A stretch of 64,000 nucleotides of DNA, taken from Oxalobacteraceae bacterium OTU3CINTB1 (GTDB taxonomy: Bacteria; Pseudomonadota; Gammaproteobacteria; Burkholderiales; Burkholderiaceae_D). Location: NCBI GenBank assembly GCA_024123955.1, contig CP099652.1, positions 3,038,001-3,102,000 of the forward strand. The letters are read 5' to 3'. The notes under the pieces were generated by a model. It was not told the origin of the DNA. It did not search any database and was given only the letters and a program-made list of their open reading frames with translations. Of the stretch, positions 1 to 10,000 are shown one piece after another; within the stretch, counting starts at the first letter, position 1, and each line of letters begins with the position of its first letter. A program made the position numbers and the translations under genes.

Positions 1-2595
1 TTTGTGCGACATGCCAGCCAGCGGCATGATCTGCACCGCCGCCGGGTCCTCCGACTGCCCGGCGTCGCTGTCCGGGTCCACGCCGAATTGCTGGTCCAGC
101 GCCTCGGTGCGTGCCGCCGTCAGGCGCGCCGAGTCGGTCGCGCGCAGCGGCCGGCCCAGGCTCAGGTGCAGGGCGATGATTTTCTCGATCTGATCGTACA
201 GCAGGCGCTCGTCGACCGGCTTGCTCAGGAAGCCGTCCATCCCGACCGCCAGGTAGCGCGCGCGGTCGTGGTCGCTGGCGTTGGCCGTCAGCGCGATGAT
301 CGGGATGCCCGGGTCGAGCACGCGGTAGTCCTCGCTGCCGCCGCTGCGGATCAGGCGCGCGGCCTGTTCGCCGTCCATCATCGGCATGCGGCCGTCCATC
401 AGCACCAGGTCGTAGGCGGCGGTGCTGAGCGCGTGCAGCGCCTGCAGGCCGTTTTCGACGATGCGGATGTCATGGCCCATGTTCTCCAGCAAGGTGCTGA
501 CGATGATCTGGTTGGTGCGCACGTCCTCGGCGCACAGCACGCGCAGGCGGTAGGCGTGGTGTTCCTTGCGCGGCAGGCTGGACGGATCGATCGCCGGTTC
601 CCTGCCCAGCGTTAGCGGCAACGTCACGTTGAAGGTGGAACCGACGCCGACCCGGCTTTCGGCCGCGATCGAGCCGCCCATCAGCTCCACCAGTTCCTTG
701 CAGATGGCCAGTCCCAGGCCTGTGCCGCCGTAGCGGCGGGTGGTCGAATGGTCGGCCTGCTCGAACTTCTGGAACAGGCGCGGCAGGGTGTCGGCCGGAA
801 TGCCGGGGCCGGTGTCGGTGACATCGAAGCAGACGGTGGCGTGGCCTTCGGCGGTCAGCATGGCCGAGGCGTCGAGCCGCACCTCGCCCCGGTCGGTGAA
901 CTTGATGGCGTTGCCCAGCAAATTGAGCAGGATCTGGCGCAGCCGGGTCGGGTCGCCGCTGACATAGCGCGGCAGGTCCAGCGCCAGGTCGCTGCGCAGC
1001 AGCAGGCTCTTGGCGTCGGCCTGGCCTTGCAGGATGCCGATGGCGTCGTCGATCAGCGCGATCAGGTCGAAATCGACCGTCTCGATCGACAGGCGGCCGG
1101 CGTCGATCTTGGAAAAATCGAGGATGTCGTTGAGGATGGCCAGCAGCGATTCGCTGTTTTGCAGGCCGATGCGCAGATATTCCTCGGTCCGGCCGCGCAC
1201 CGACTGGTCGCGCATGGCGAACTTGATCATGCCGATGACGCCGGCCAGCGGCGTGCGGATGTCGTGGCTCATCGCCGACAGGAAGTCGATGCGGTGGCGG
1301 CTGACCACCTCGGCGTGCTCCTTGGCCTCGGTCAGCTGCGCGGTGCGCTCCTGCACGCGCTGCTCCAGCGTGTTGCGCAGCAGCCGGATCTGGTCGGCCA
1401 GCGCGAAGGCGAGCAGCACGCCGTCGAGCGTGCCGCCCAGCAGGGTGAACAGCTGGGCGTTGGTCACCATCGCCGGGATCAGGCCGACGTTGGCCGGCAG
1501 GATCAGCAGGCCGGGCACCATCAGCGCGACGAAGCCGAGCACGAAGAAGCGCGCCGGCTGGTAGCCGCGCCGCCATACCACGATGCCGCTGGTGAGCGCC
1601 ATCGTCATCCAGATCGTGATGACGATGGTGGCGATGGTGTGGGCGTAGCTGAGCGCCAGGAAGCAGCTGGGCAAGGTGAGCAGCGGCAGCACGATGTTGA
1701 CGCGGCTGAGTTTATACAGGCGCGGCGCGTGGTCCTTCAGGCGCAGGAAGGTGGTGTAGAACAGCGTGCTGAGCACTGGCAGCAGGAAGAACGGCACGTA
1801 ATGCCAGTGCAGGTTGTGCCAGTTGAACAAATCGGCCGACAGGTGGAACGTCATGCCCCAGGCGATGGCGTAGCACAACACGTAGAGCGAGTAGTACAGC
1901 GAGGAGCGGTCGCGCGTGATCGAGTAGATGAAGAAGTTGAACACGGTCAGCGCCAGCAGGGCGCCGATGGAGCCGATGATCAGCACGTTTTCGCGCGCGA
2001 CCAGCTGCTGGTAGGCGGTGCGCGGCATCACCGAGAACACCGGCGTGCGCGCGTAGTACGGGCTGGAGAAGCGGATCAGCACATGGTAGCGCTGGCCCGG
2101 CTGCAGGTCGATGTCCTTGCCGTAGTGCAGCAGGTAGGAATGCGGCTGGCGGTAGCCGGTCAGCATCTGGCGCACGCTGCCGTCCTCGCCGTAGAGTTGG
2201 ATGTCGACCATGTCGATCAGCGTGTCGTTGGGGTCGATGACCCAGGCCGACTGGCGGCTGTCGTTGCGCAGCTCGGCCACCAGCCAATAGCCGCCGCCGA
2301 GCAGGTCGACTTTGTCGGCCGGCTTGAGGCCGGCCACCAGCGCCGGCAGTCCGGCCGCCGTGGCCGGGTAGGGCTGGCCTTCATCCAGGTAGAGCCTACC
2401 AACTTTGGCAAGGTCGATGCCGCTGTCTTCGTCGGCCACGCTCAAACCGATGGGGGCGGGCGCTTCGGCGGCCACGGCAACGGCCTGGGTCGCGTGCCAC
2501 AGGCAAAATAAGCTCAGCAGCAAGAGCAACGCGTAGCGCCCGGCGTGGCGGGCCGGCACAGTGAGCGCGTGGGACGTCTTGCTTGCTTTACTCAT
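1..2595 (-). CDS. 7TMR-DISM hybrid sensor histidine kinase (3' end outside window)
   Basis: Open frame of 865 codons with no stop before the left edge, so the C-terminus is missing. An N-terminal signal/anchor (about residues 20-42) is followed by an extracellular DISM-type beta domain, about seven hydrophobic segments (roughly residues 195-400), a short coiled coil, a HisKA domain with phospho-acceptor His444 in FLSAMSHDIRTP, and an HATPase domain with TGPGIP and GGTGLGL boxes. A receiver domain then carries a likely phospho-acceptor Asp734 (VLMDGRMPMMDG), and the tail runs off the window. This layout is typical of membrane kinases that bind carbohydrate-like ligands through 7TMR-DISM domains; the ligand cannot be read here. 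An HPt domain after the receiver is possible but lies outside. Start chosen at the ATG before a signal-like stretch; its RBS is weak. It faces the LysE-family gene divergently. Confidence 0.88.
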   Translation of the reverse strand, partial: MSKASKTSHALTVPARHAGRYALLLLLSLFCLWHATQAVAVAAEAPAPIGLSVADEDSGIDLAKVGRLYLDEGQPYPATAAGLPALVAGLKPADKVDLLGGGYWLVAELRNDSRQSAWVIDPNDTLIDMVDIQLYGEDGSVRQMLTGYRQPHSYLLHYGKDIDLQPGQRYHVLIRFSSPYYARTPVFSVMPRTAYQQLVARENVLIIGSIGALLALTVFNFFIYSITRDRSSLYYSLYVLCYAIAWGMTFHLSADLFNWHNLHWHYVPFFLLPVLSTLFYTTFLRLKDHAPRLYKLSRVNIVLPLLTLPSCFLALSYAHTIATIVITIWMTMALTSGIVVWRRGYQPARFFVLGFVALMVPGLLILPANVGLIPAMVTNAQLFTLLGGTLDGVLLAFALADQIRLLRNTLEQRVQERTAQLTEAKEHAEVVSRHRIDFLSAMSHDIRTPLAGVIGMIKFAMRDQSVRGRTEEYLRIGLQNSESLLAILNDILDFSKIDAGRLSIETVDFDLIALIDDAIGILQGQADAKSLLLRSDLALDLPRYVSGDPTRLRQILLNLLGNAIKFTDRGEVRLDASAMLTAEGHATVCFDVTDTGPGIPADTLPRLFQKFEQADHSTTRRYGGTGLGLAICKELVELMGGSIAAESRVGVGSTFNVTLPLTLGREPAIDPSSLPRKEHHAYRLRVLCAEDVRTNQIIVSTLLENMGHDIRIVENGLQALHALSTAAYDLVLMDGRMPMMDGEQAARLIRSGGSEDYRVLDPGIPIIALTANASDHDRARYLAVGMDGFLSKPVDERLLYDQIEKIIALHLSLGRPLRATDSARLTAARTEALDQQFGVDPDSDAGQSEDPAAVQIMPLAGMSHK

Positions 2596-2778
2596 CGGTG
2601 TTCCGTAGGGCCGCCGGTCTGGGGGTAGTTTTTTGATCATTTTAAACGAGAACATGTCTGCCTTAGACAAAATTTGACCGTCGCCGGCGGCAACTTTGTT
2701 GGCAATATTGCAGGCGAAGAATTGCAGCGGAAGATAGCAGGCGGTTATCATGCTCGCTTTTGCATCGGGACCACACGC

Positions 2779-3411
2779 GTGTTAATTACTCCAGAACAAT
2801 TCTTCGGCTTTCTCAGCGCCGCGCTGTTGATCACCATTTCACCGGGTCCGGACAATCTGATGGTGCTCAGCGTGGGCATGTCGCGCGGGCGCCGGCAGGG
2901 CATGGTTTTCGGTCTGGGGTGCGCGCTTGGCTGCGTGAGCCACACGGTGCTGGCGGCGCTGGGCGTCAGCGCGCTGATCAAGGCGTCGCCGCTGGCCTTC
3001 GGCGCGCTCAAGCTGGTGGGCGGCGCGTATCTGATCTGGCTCGGCATCGGCGCCTTGCGCAGCCGTGGCGGCGCGCGCGTCAATAGCGCCGGCGGGGTGC
3101 CCGATGAAAGCCTGGGCAAGTTGTTCGCCAAAGGCTTGTTCGCCAACGCGATCAATCCGAAGGTGGTGCTGTTTTTCCTCTCGTTCCTGCCGCAGTTCGT
3201 GGTGGCCGAGCGTGGCAACGCCAGTTGGCAGACCGCGCAACTGGGGCTGCTGTTCACGGCGCAGGGTGTGCTGGTGTTTGGCTTGCTGGGCTATTTTTCG
3301 GGCACGGTGGGCGCATGGATCAACCGCCATCCCGGCGCCGGGATGTGGATGGACCGGGTGGCGGGCGTGATTTTCGTCGGTCTCGGACTGCGCCTGATCG
3401 TCGCCCGCTAA
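2779..3411 (+). CDS. LysE/RhtB-family amino-acid exporter
   Basis: The predicted 210-residue inner-membrane protein has about six hydrophobic helices. The family signature lies near the N-terminus (ITISPGPDNLMVLSVGMSRG), and a second family segment (NAINPKVVLFFLSFLPQF) lies near the middle. LysE/RhtB proteins export amino acids or their analogues by proton exchange; the substrate is not predictable from sequence. The frame is open further upstream to an ATG at 2674, but that would add 35 residues that look nothing like the family. The GTG at 2779, giving VLITPEQFFGF, matches the usual family N-terminus and length, so it is preferred although its RBS is weak. The gene stands alone, with a rho-independent terminator about 110 bases downstream. 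Confidence 0.88.
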   Translation: MLITPEQFFGFLSAALLITISPGPDNLMVLSVGMSRGRRQGMVFGLGCALGCVSHTVLAALGVSALIKASPLAFGALKLVGGAYLIWLGIGALRSRGGARVNSAGGVPDESLGKLFAKGLFANAINPKVVLFFLSFLPQFVVAERGNASWQTAQLGLLFTAQGVLVFGLLGYFSGTVGAWINRHPGAGMWMDRVAGVIFVGLGLRLIVAR

Positions 3412-3519
3412 AAAATTTGTTAAAAAAGTTTGTTCATGCGGGCGATTGTCATCATGTCGTCATGCGGCGTTGACATACTGGCCTTGCTCTTTCAAGTCTC
3501 TCCCGATTTGAAAACCTTC

Positions 3520-3551
3520 GGCCCGCGCTCCTTGCTGCGGGCCTTTTTTTT
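3520..3551 (+). terminator. Rho-independent terminator downstream of the LysE-family gene
   Basis: Stem ggcccgc/gcgggcc (3520-3526 with 3537-3543) with a 10-base loop is followed directly by a run of eight T. It lies about 110 bases after the stop codon of the exporter, further than usual, so it could also end a short untranslated RNA. Confidence 0.75.
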
Positions 3552-3555
3552 ATTC

Positions 3556-3650
3556 GGGGTCAGGTCCACCATTTCTACACGGTCTCTGCTTTAAGCCCCA
3601 TTTCCAGCGTCCCATTGCTCAGCTTGTGTAGAAATAATGGACCTGACCCC
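3556..3650. repeat. REP/MITE-like inverted-repeat element, copy 1
   Basis: Two 25-base arms (3556-3580 and 3626-3650) are inverted copies with 23 of 25 positions matching, separated by 45 bases with no ORF. The outer ends are GGGGTCAG and CTGACCCC, followed on the right by CGGAGT... in both copies of the window. It lies directly against the stop codon of the YceI gene and could fold in RNA and act as its terminator. The second copy at 37027-37143 has the same tips but different inner arm sequence. Such elements are commonly mobilised in trans by REP-associated tyrosine transposases; that is inference here. Confidence 0.8.
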
Positions 3651-3655
3651 GGAGT

Positions 3656-4405
3656 TTATTTTGCAACCAGCGTGAAGCGCAGCGCCATTTTGTCCTGGAC
3701 GGTCATGGCGCCGCCCATCACCGAAAACGGTACGAGGCCGAAATCCGTCTGGTTCAGATCGACCGTGCCGCTGACGGTCATCACGCCGTTGTCCTCGCGC
3801 AGATCGACCGGGATGGCGTAGTCGCGCGTGACGCCGTGCAGTGTGATCGCCACGCGCAGCGGTTCGCCGGCCGCGCCGCGTTCGGCGCGCACCGACACCA
3901 CGGGATAGCGCTCGGCGTCCAAGACCTTGGTCAGCATATTGGTTCGCGTGCCGTCGATGGCGTCGGCCGACGGCTGCTTTTCCAGACCGGCGGCGCGCCG
4001 CAGATCCGGTTCGTCCACCGTCATCTGGTCAAGACGGAACTGGAAGTCGGCGCGGTTGTGCGCCGGCGCGACCGTGCCGGTGACCGTGCGGCTGGCGACC
4101 ACGTGATCGTGGCCGAGCCGCGCCAGCACGCCGCCGCGCCGCACGGTGACGGCGATCAGCGATTGGGCGCTGTCGATGGTGAGGATGCGCGCCGCGCTCG
4201 GGGCGGAAGGCGCGGCGGCACGCGCGGGAGCGGCCGGCGCTGGTTCGGATGGGCCGGATGCCGCGCCGGTGCCTGCGCTTGGCGCTTGCAGCGGCGAGCA
4301 GGCGGCCAACGTAATCAGCAGCGCGGCGCCGGCCAGGCTGCGCAGCGCGGCGTTCGACGGATTTCTCGCTGCGCGACGAAGGTGCGTGATTTGTGTATGC
4401 GTCAT
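3656..4405 (-). CDS. YceI-family lipoprotein
   Basis: The 249-residue protein has a lipoprotein signal peptide ending in the lipobox LAAC (about residues 30-33). An Ala/Pro-rich linker of about 45 residues follows, then a YceI-like domain that begins near LTIDSAQSLIAVTVRRGG and ends FTLVAK. YceI proteins form an elongated lipocalin-like barrel that binds isoprenoid-type lipids in the periplasm, and many are linked to stress or to isoprenoid carriers. The start is the ATG at 4405 (MTHTQITHLRR), placed so that the signal peptide is of normal length; an upstream ATG at 4501 would add 32 unlikely residues. It is monocistronic. An inverted-repeat element abuts the stop codon. Confidence 0.82.
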   Translation of the reverse strand: MTHTQITHLRRAARNPSNAALRSLAGAALLITLAACSPLQAPSAGTGAASGPSEPAPAAPARAAAPSAPSAARILTIDSAQSLIAVTVRRGGVLARLGHDHVVASRTVTGTVAPAHNRADFQFRLDQMTVDEPDLRRAAGLEKQPSADAIDGTRTNMLTKVLDAERYPVVSVRAERGAAGEPLRVAITLHGVTRDYAIPVDLREDNGVMTVSGTVDLNQTDFGLVPFSVMGGAMTVQDKMALRFTLVAK

Positions 4406-4888
4406 TTGGCCGTCATATTGTAAGATTATTATGCGTTCGCTGATCCCAGCGTGCTCCAGTTGGTCGCCGTACCCAAGCAGGTGCGGGATTTCACAAAGCA
4501 TGACTCAGCAGGCTCGCCGGTGGCCTGAAACACCGGCACCATCCTACCTAAGTTTCCCTTCCCGCTACAAACTTAATGAAGTCCTAAGCCTGACTTTGCC
4601 GATAACTGGCAAAGTACTACCCATAGCGCGCGGTAAAGCCAAGCGCCCGGTTGCCGGACCCGTACAGTCCGGCACAAATACGTTCAGGCGGCACGATCGC
4701 CGCCGGACACCGTCCATCCCCACGCTCTCGAGCGTTTTACGACCAGTTTCATCTCACGATGACGCTGGTTTTTTTTTGCGCCGCCGGCCGTCGCTTTGTG
4801 TTATCTTTTTTTTATCGTTGATCGCAGCACCATTTTTCGAATCGGGCTATTATCCCTTTAGACAAACTACAAGCAAAGGCAGAGACAA
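4406..4888. other. Long intergenic region with palindromes and no credible ORF
   Basis: This 483-base gap lies between divergent genes and is less GC-rich than its surroundings. It holds a perfect 8-base inverted repeat actttgcc/ggcaaagt (4593-4600, 4608-4615), a second one tgccggac/gtccggca (4652-4659, 4667-4674) and a terminator-like hairpin on the plus strand (4742-4777). The last part, 4797-4870, is T/A-rich with tattat at about 4851, and probably carries the promoter of the GST operon. No ORF on either strand looks like a protein. The palindromes could be operators or parts of a structured RNA. Confidence 0.5.
4742..4777 (+). terminator. Orphan rho-independent terminator-like hairpin
   Basis: Interrupted stem accag/ctggt outside and tcatc/gatga inside, followed by nine T (4769-4777). 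No plus-strand protein gene lies upstream of it in this gap, so it either ends an untranslated RNA or is a transcriptional insulator before the GST operon. Confidence 0.5.
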
Positions 4889-5590
4889 ATGATCGACCTT
4901 TACACCGCCGCCACGCCCAATGGCCACAAGATCTCCATCGCGCTCGAAGAGCTGGAACTGACCTACACGCTGCATGCGCTGGAGTTGTCGACCAATGAGC
5001 AGAAGCAGCCGTGGTTCCTGGCGATTAACCCGAACGGCCGCATCCCGGCCATCATCGACCGCTCGGAAGACAATTTCGCCGTGTTCGAATCGGGCGCCAT
5101 CCTGATCTACCTGGCCGAGAAGACCGGCGAGTTGATGCCCACCGATTTCAAGGGCCGCTCCAGGGTGCTGCAATGGCTGATGTTCCAGATGGGCGGCGTC
5201 GGTCCGATGATGGGGCAGGCCAACGTCTTCTACCGCTACTTCCCCGAGAAGATCCAGCCGGCGATCGACCGCTATCAGGGCGAGAGCAAGCGCCTGTTCC
5301 GCGTGCTCGATGGCCATCTGGCCGACAACGAATACCTGGCCGGCGATTATTCGATCGCCGATATCGCCAATTTCGCGTGGGTGAATATTCACAACTGGAC
5401 CGGGATCCCGGTCGACGATTTGCCGAATCTGCAGCGCTGGCTGGCGGCGATCCGCGAGCGGCCCGCCGTCAAGCGCGGCTTGATCCTGCCGCCGCGCGTG
5501 GAGCGCACCACGCCGGAGGAACTGGAGCAAGTGGCGGTCGAGGCGCGCAAAATGCTGGAGACCGGCCAATCGCGCGCAGGGGGCGTGTGA
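4889..5590 (+). CDS. Glutathione S-transferase, YfcG-like (Nu class)
   Basis: 233 residues. The N-terminal thioredoxin-like half opens with [20 protein letters not shown], the T-x-NGHK arrangement of YfcG/YghU (Nu-class) enzymes, which use glutathione disulfide and show disulfide-bond reductase activity. NPNGRIPAI supplies the cis-proline loop and [10 protein letters not shown] the glutathione gamma-glutamyl contact (ES). The helical C-terminal half contains the folding motif [12 protein letters not shown]. It acts in the cytoplasm in thiol redox or detoxification. The stop is one base before the next GST start, so both are one operon. The ATG follows a gcagagac purine stretch. Confidence 0.9.
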   Translation: MIDLYTAATPNGHKISIALEELELTYTLHALELSTNEQKQPWFLAINPNGRIPAIIDRSEDNFAVFESGAILIYLAEKTGELMPTDFKGRSRVLQWLMFQMGGVGPMMGQANVFYRYFPEKIQPAIDRYQGESKRLFRVLDGHLADNEYLAGDYSIADIANFAWVNIHNWTGIPVDDLPNLQRWLAAIRERPAVKRGLILPPRVERTTPEELEQVAVEARKMLETGQSRAGGV

Positions 5591-5591
5591 G

Positions 5592-6218
5592 ATGAAGTTC
5601 TACACGTCGAGCCGCACGCCCAACCCGCGCCGGGTCGCCATGTTCATGGCCGAGAAAGGCCTGGCGGATGTGGAGCAGGTGCAGATCGATCTGGGCACGG
5701 GCCAGAACCGTAGCGCCGAATTCCTGGAGAAGAATCCGTTCGGCCGCGTGCCGGTGCTGGAGCTGGACGACGGCCGTTTGCTGAGCGAGACGCGCGCCAT
5801 TTGCAGCTGGCTGGAAGGCTATGCGCCGGAGCCCAATCTGATGGGGGAGGGCTACGACGAGCGGGCCTTCATCGAGATGACGGACCGCCGGGTGGAGCTG
5901 CATCTGTTCTTCGGCATCGCCAACTGCGTGCGGCATACGCATCCGGGGCTGGCGATATTGGAGCAGCCGCAGTTTGCCGATTTCGGCGCGTCGCAGGGAG
6001 AGAAGATGCGCGACACGGCGCGCTGGCTCGACCGCCTGCTCGCCGAGCAGCCGTTCGTCGCCGGGCAGCGCTTCACCATCGCCGACATCACGGCGTTCTG
6101 CGCGCTGGAGTTCGCGCGCGGCTTGATGAAGTTCCGGCCGTCCGCCGAAGGGATGCCGCATCTGCAGGCGTGGCGCGACCGCATCGCGGAGCGCCCCAGC
6201 GCGTCGACCAGGTTTTAA
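5592..6218 (+). CDS. Glutathione S-transferase family protein
   Basis: 208 residues with the usual two-domain GST layout: N-terminal MKFYTSSRTPNPRRVAMFM, cis-Pro loop NPFGRVPVLEL, the ET pair of LLSETRAICSWLE for glutathione binding, and a helical C-terminal domain with FTIADITAFCALEFA. The class and substrate are uncertain; it is diverged from the upstream GST and is not a recent duplicate. It starts one base after the stop of the upstream GST, so translational coupling is likely. It is convergent with the CheR-like gene, with only 9 bases between stop codons. Confidence 0.87.
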   Translation: MKFYTSSRTPNPRRVAMFMAEKGLADVEQVQIDLGTGQNRSAEFLEKNPFGRVPVLELDDGRLLSETRAICSWLEGYAPEPNLMGEGYDERAFIEMTDRRVELHLFFGIANCVRHTHPGLAILEQPQFADFGASQGEKMRDTARWLDRLLAEQPFVAGQRFTIADITAFCALEFARGLMKFRPSAEGMPHLQAWRDRIAERPSASTRF

Positions 6219-6227
6219 TTAAGCTTG

Positions 6228-7085
6228 CTAAACCACCCGCTTGTACCAGGGCTGGCGCGGGAAAACCTGTTTGTACTGGCGCGCCAGCGGTTCGTCGTCG
6301 TCGAACGGGCGGTCCAGCACCAGCATGCCCGATTGCGCCAGGCTGTCGTCGAACAGGCGCAGCACGCGCTCCCGCAGCGGCGGGCCGAAATCCGGCAGCG
6401 CGCGATCGGCCACGATCATCTGGAATTCGTTGAACGAGGCGTCCGTCACCAGGTTGTATTGCGCCCAGGTGATGCGGCTGCGCAGATGCGGCAGCGGCAC
6501 GGCGCGCGTGCCTTCCGCGTTCACTTCGAAATAGTCGATCAGTCGGCCGACGCCGCCGCTCTTGATGTAGTTACCCTGCAGTTCACCCAGGCGCGCCATT
6601 GGCAGGCTCGCTTGCAGCGCTTCGTCCAGCAGCGCGTCGCTGGCGACGGTGGCGTAGATCTCCGTGCGTGGACCCAGTTGTTCCTGCTCCAGCAGGATGG
6701 CCAGGGTCCACGCCTGCTGGGCGCCGGCGCAATCGGCCAGCCAGACGCGCGGCAACGCGGCGCCGTGCAGGCAGACGCCCAGCGACATGCGCAGCAGCGC
6801 GGTTTCCGAGGCGTTGTCGAACATCAGCGCCGGTTCGACGTAGAGCGCTTTGAGAAACGCGTCGTGGGCGGCCGGTTCGTGCAGCACCTTCGCTTGCAGC
6901 GCCGAGATGCTCGTCGCGGACATTTCCGTCATGAGGCGCCGCACCTTGCGACGCACCTGGTCGCGCCGATAGCCACGATAGTCGTAGCCGTGGCATTGGA
7001 ACAGCGCTTCCAGGAGCAACTCCAGTTCCAGCTCCTCGACCGAGGACGGGGAGTGGCGCCGCGCCGATGGCATCATGTCGCCCAT
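6228..7085 (-). CDS. CheR-like protein with degenerate methyltransferase motifs
   Basis: 285 residues with a CheR layout: N-terminal helical domain (VEELELELLLEALF, YDYRGYRRDQVRRKVRRLM) and a Rossmann-like C-terminal half (EIYATVASDALLDEA, ITWAQYNLVTDASFNEFQMI). Key methyltransferase signatures are missing. The N-x-T-x-FFRD segment is replaced by YVEPALMFD, the SAM-binding GCSTGEE by DCAGAQQ, and the late CRNVxIYF by VADRALPDF. CheR normally methylates receptor glutamates using SAM; this copy is probably not catalytic and may bind partners only. The start ATG at 7085 shares one base with the stop of the poly-HAMP kinase (TGATG), so it is translationally coupled to it. An upstream in-frame start at 7172 would lie inside the kinase gene and add non-family residues. 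Confidence 0.82.
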   Translation of the reverse strand: MGDMMPSARRHSPSSVEELELELLLEALFQCHGYDYRGYRRDQVRRKVRRLMTEMSATSISALQAKVLHEPAAHDAFLKALYVEPALMFDNASETALLRMSLGVCLHGAALPRVWLADCAGAQQAWTLAILLEQEQLGPRTEIYATVASDALLDEALQASLPMARLGELQGNYIKSGGVGRLIDYFEVNAEGTRAVPLPHLRSRITWAQYNLVTDASFNEFQMIVADRALPDFGPPLRERVLRLFDDSLAQSGMLVLDRPFDDDEPLARQYKQVFPRQPWYKRVV

Positions 7086-10000
7086 CAGTGCAGCCACACC
7101 CGCATCAGCGACAGCAGTTGTGCCACGTCCACCGGCTTGGTGATGTAGTCGGACGCACCGGCGGCGATACACTTATCCCGGTCGCCCTTCATCGCCTTGG
7201 CCGTCAACGTGATGATCGGCAGCGACTTGAACTTGGGGATGCGCCGGATCGCGCGCATGGTGTCGTAGCCGTCCATCTCCGGCATCATGATGTCCATCAG
7301 GACGATCTCGATGGTCGGATCCTTTTCCAGCACCTCGATGCCATCGCGGCCATTTTCGGCGAACGACACTTGCATCTGCTGGCGCTCGAGCAGCGACGAC
7401 AGCGCGAAGATGTTGCGCAGGTCATCGTCGACGATCAGCACCTTGCGCCCGGCCAGGCCGCCATCGGCCGCGTGGATTTCCTCGAGCATGCGGCGTTGCG
7501 CCTCCGGCAGGCTGGCCTGGGAGCGGTGCAGGAACAGCGCCGTCTCGTCGAGCAGGCGTTCCGGCGAGCGCGCATCCTTGATGACGATGGTCTTGGCGTA
7601 GCGTTTTAGCTTGGCCACTTCCTTGCGGTTCAAGTCTTTGGCGGTGTTGATGACGATCGGCAGGTCGCGCAGCGATTCGTCCTTGCCGATGATGTCGAGC
7701 AGGTCGAAGCCTGAGATGTCCGGCAAGGTCAGGTCGAGCACCATGCAGTCGAAGCGCTGTTCGCGCAGCGCTTCCAGCGCGGCCTTGCCGGTGTCGACGG
7801 CGACGATGTGCAGGTCGGCGTCGCCGATCAGCGCGACGATGGAATCGCGCTGCGCCGGTTCGTCGTCGACCACCAGCAGGCTGCGTTTTCCGCCCAACAG
7901 GAATTTCTGTATCCGCGCGAATTCCTCCTGCAGCGCCGCCTTGCTGACCGGCTTGTTCAGGTAGGAGATCGCGCCCAGGCGCAGCGCGCGTTCGCGTTCG
8001 CGCAGGCTGGACATCACGTGCACCGGGATGTGGCGCGTGCTCGGGTCGCGTTTGAGGCGGTCGAGCACCGTGAAGCCGTCGATGTCCGGCAGGTCGAGGT
8101 CGAGCAGGATCGCCGACGGCAGGTAATCGCGCGCCAGGCTCAGGGCGGAATCGCCCTGCATGGTGACGACGCCTTTGAAGTTCTTCTCGCGCGCGAAGCC
8201 CAGCACGATCTTGGCGAAGCGTTCGTCGTCCTCGATGATCAGCACCGACGGATCGCCCGGCGCCACCAGGCCGCGGTCGTCGCTGGTGCTGTACTCGCTG
8301 ATATCGGCATCGAGCTCGCCGGCGGCGGCGGCGCTGTCATGTTCCGGCATCGACAATTCGCTGTAGTGCGGCGCGGAGTAGACGATGTGCGGCGCCGGCG
8401 CGGCAGGCATCGGCAGGCGCACCTGCGGCTGGCGGCCCATGTCATAGTTGATGAAGCCCGCGCGGTTGTAAGGCAGGAACAGCGTGAACGTGGAGCCGTT
8501 GCCGACCACCGATTCGACGCGGATTTCACCGCCCAGGAGTCGCGCCAGTTCGCGCGAGATCGACAGACCCAGGCCGGTGCCGCCGTATTTGCGGGCGGTC
8601 GAGCCGTCGGCCTGCTGGAACGCTTCGAAAATCAACTGCAGTTTGTCGGACGCGATACCGACGCCGGTGTCGCTGACGGCAAAGGACAATACCGCGTCGG
8701 CGTGGATCAGGTTGGGGTGGTCGTTGGAGAAGCCGCTGTTCACAAGGCTGATGACCAGCGAGACCTGGCCGTGCGTGGTGAACTTGAACGCATTCGACAG
8801 CAGGTTTTTCAGCACCTGCTGCAGGCGCGTGGTGTCGGTCATCATCGCGGTCGGCAGGTTTTCGCGCAGGTCGACCGAGAAGCCCAGGTGCTTGGCTTCT
8901 GCCATGTGGCGGAAGGTGCGGTCGACGTAGTTGCGCAGATTCTGGAAGCGGTATTCGGAAACGTCCAGGGTGACCGTGCCCGACTCGATCTTCGACAGGT
9001 CCAGAATATCGTTAATCAGCGTAAGCAAGTCGGAGCCGGAGCCGTGGATGGTCTTGGCGAATTCCACCTGCTTGCCCGACAGGTTGCCGTCCGGGTTGTC
9101 GCCCAGTTGCTGCGCCAGGATCAGCAGCGAATTCAATGGGGTGCGCAGCTCGTGCGACATATTGGCCAGGAACTCGGATTTGTACTTGGACGACAGCGCC
9201 AGCTGGGTGGCTTTTTCCTCCAGCGCCAGCTTGGCCTGTTCCACCTCGCGGTTTTTGCGTTCCACCTCGATGTTCTGCTCCGACAGCAGGCGGGCTTTTT
9301 CGGCCAGTTCCTGGTTGGTCTGTTGCAGTTCCTGCGCCAGCGACTGCGATTGCGTCAGCAGCGATTCGGTGCGGCTGTTCGCCTCGATGGTGTTGAGCAC
9401 CACGCCGATCGATTCCATCAGCTGGTCGAGGAAGGACAGGTGGGTTTCGGTGAAGCGGTCCAGCGAGGCGATCTCGATGACCGCCTTGACCTGCTGCTCG
9501 AACAGAATCGGCAGCACGACGATGTTGGTCGGCGGCGCCGCGCCCAGGCCCGACGAGACGACGATGTAGTCGCGCGGCACGTCGGTCAGCCAGATGCGCA
9601 CCTTCTCCAACGCGCACTGGCCCACCAGGCCTTCGCCCGGCAGGAAGGAGGTCGGCAGCTTGCGGCTGGAACGGTAGCCGTAGCTGGCGATCATGCGCAG
9701 GCGGGCGTCCGATTCCTGCGAGTCCATCATGTAGAACACGCCGTGGTGGGCCGACACCAGCGGCGCCAGCTCGGACAGAATCAGCTTGGTCACGGCCTGC
9801 AAGTCGCGCTGGCCCTGCAGCAGGCGGGTGAAACGCGCCAGGTTGGTCTTGAGCCAATCCTGCTGCGCGTTCTTGAGCGTCGTATCCTTCAGGTTGCGGA
9901 TCATCTCGTTGATGTTGTCCTTCAGGTAGGATACCTCGCCGCGCGCTTCCACCTGGATGGAGCGCGACAAGTCGCCGCGCGTCACCGCGGTCGCCACCTC

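Noticed and set aside
3470..3498. TTGACA at 3470-3475 as promoter of a small RNA ending at the 3520-3551 terminator
   Set aside because: No -10 box at 16-18 bases spacing; the evidence is too thin for a gene call.
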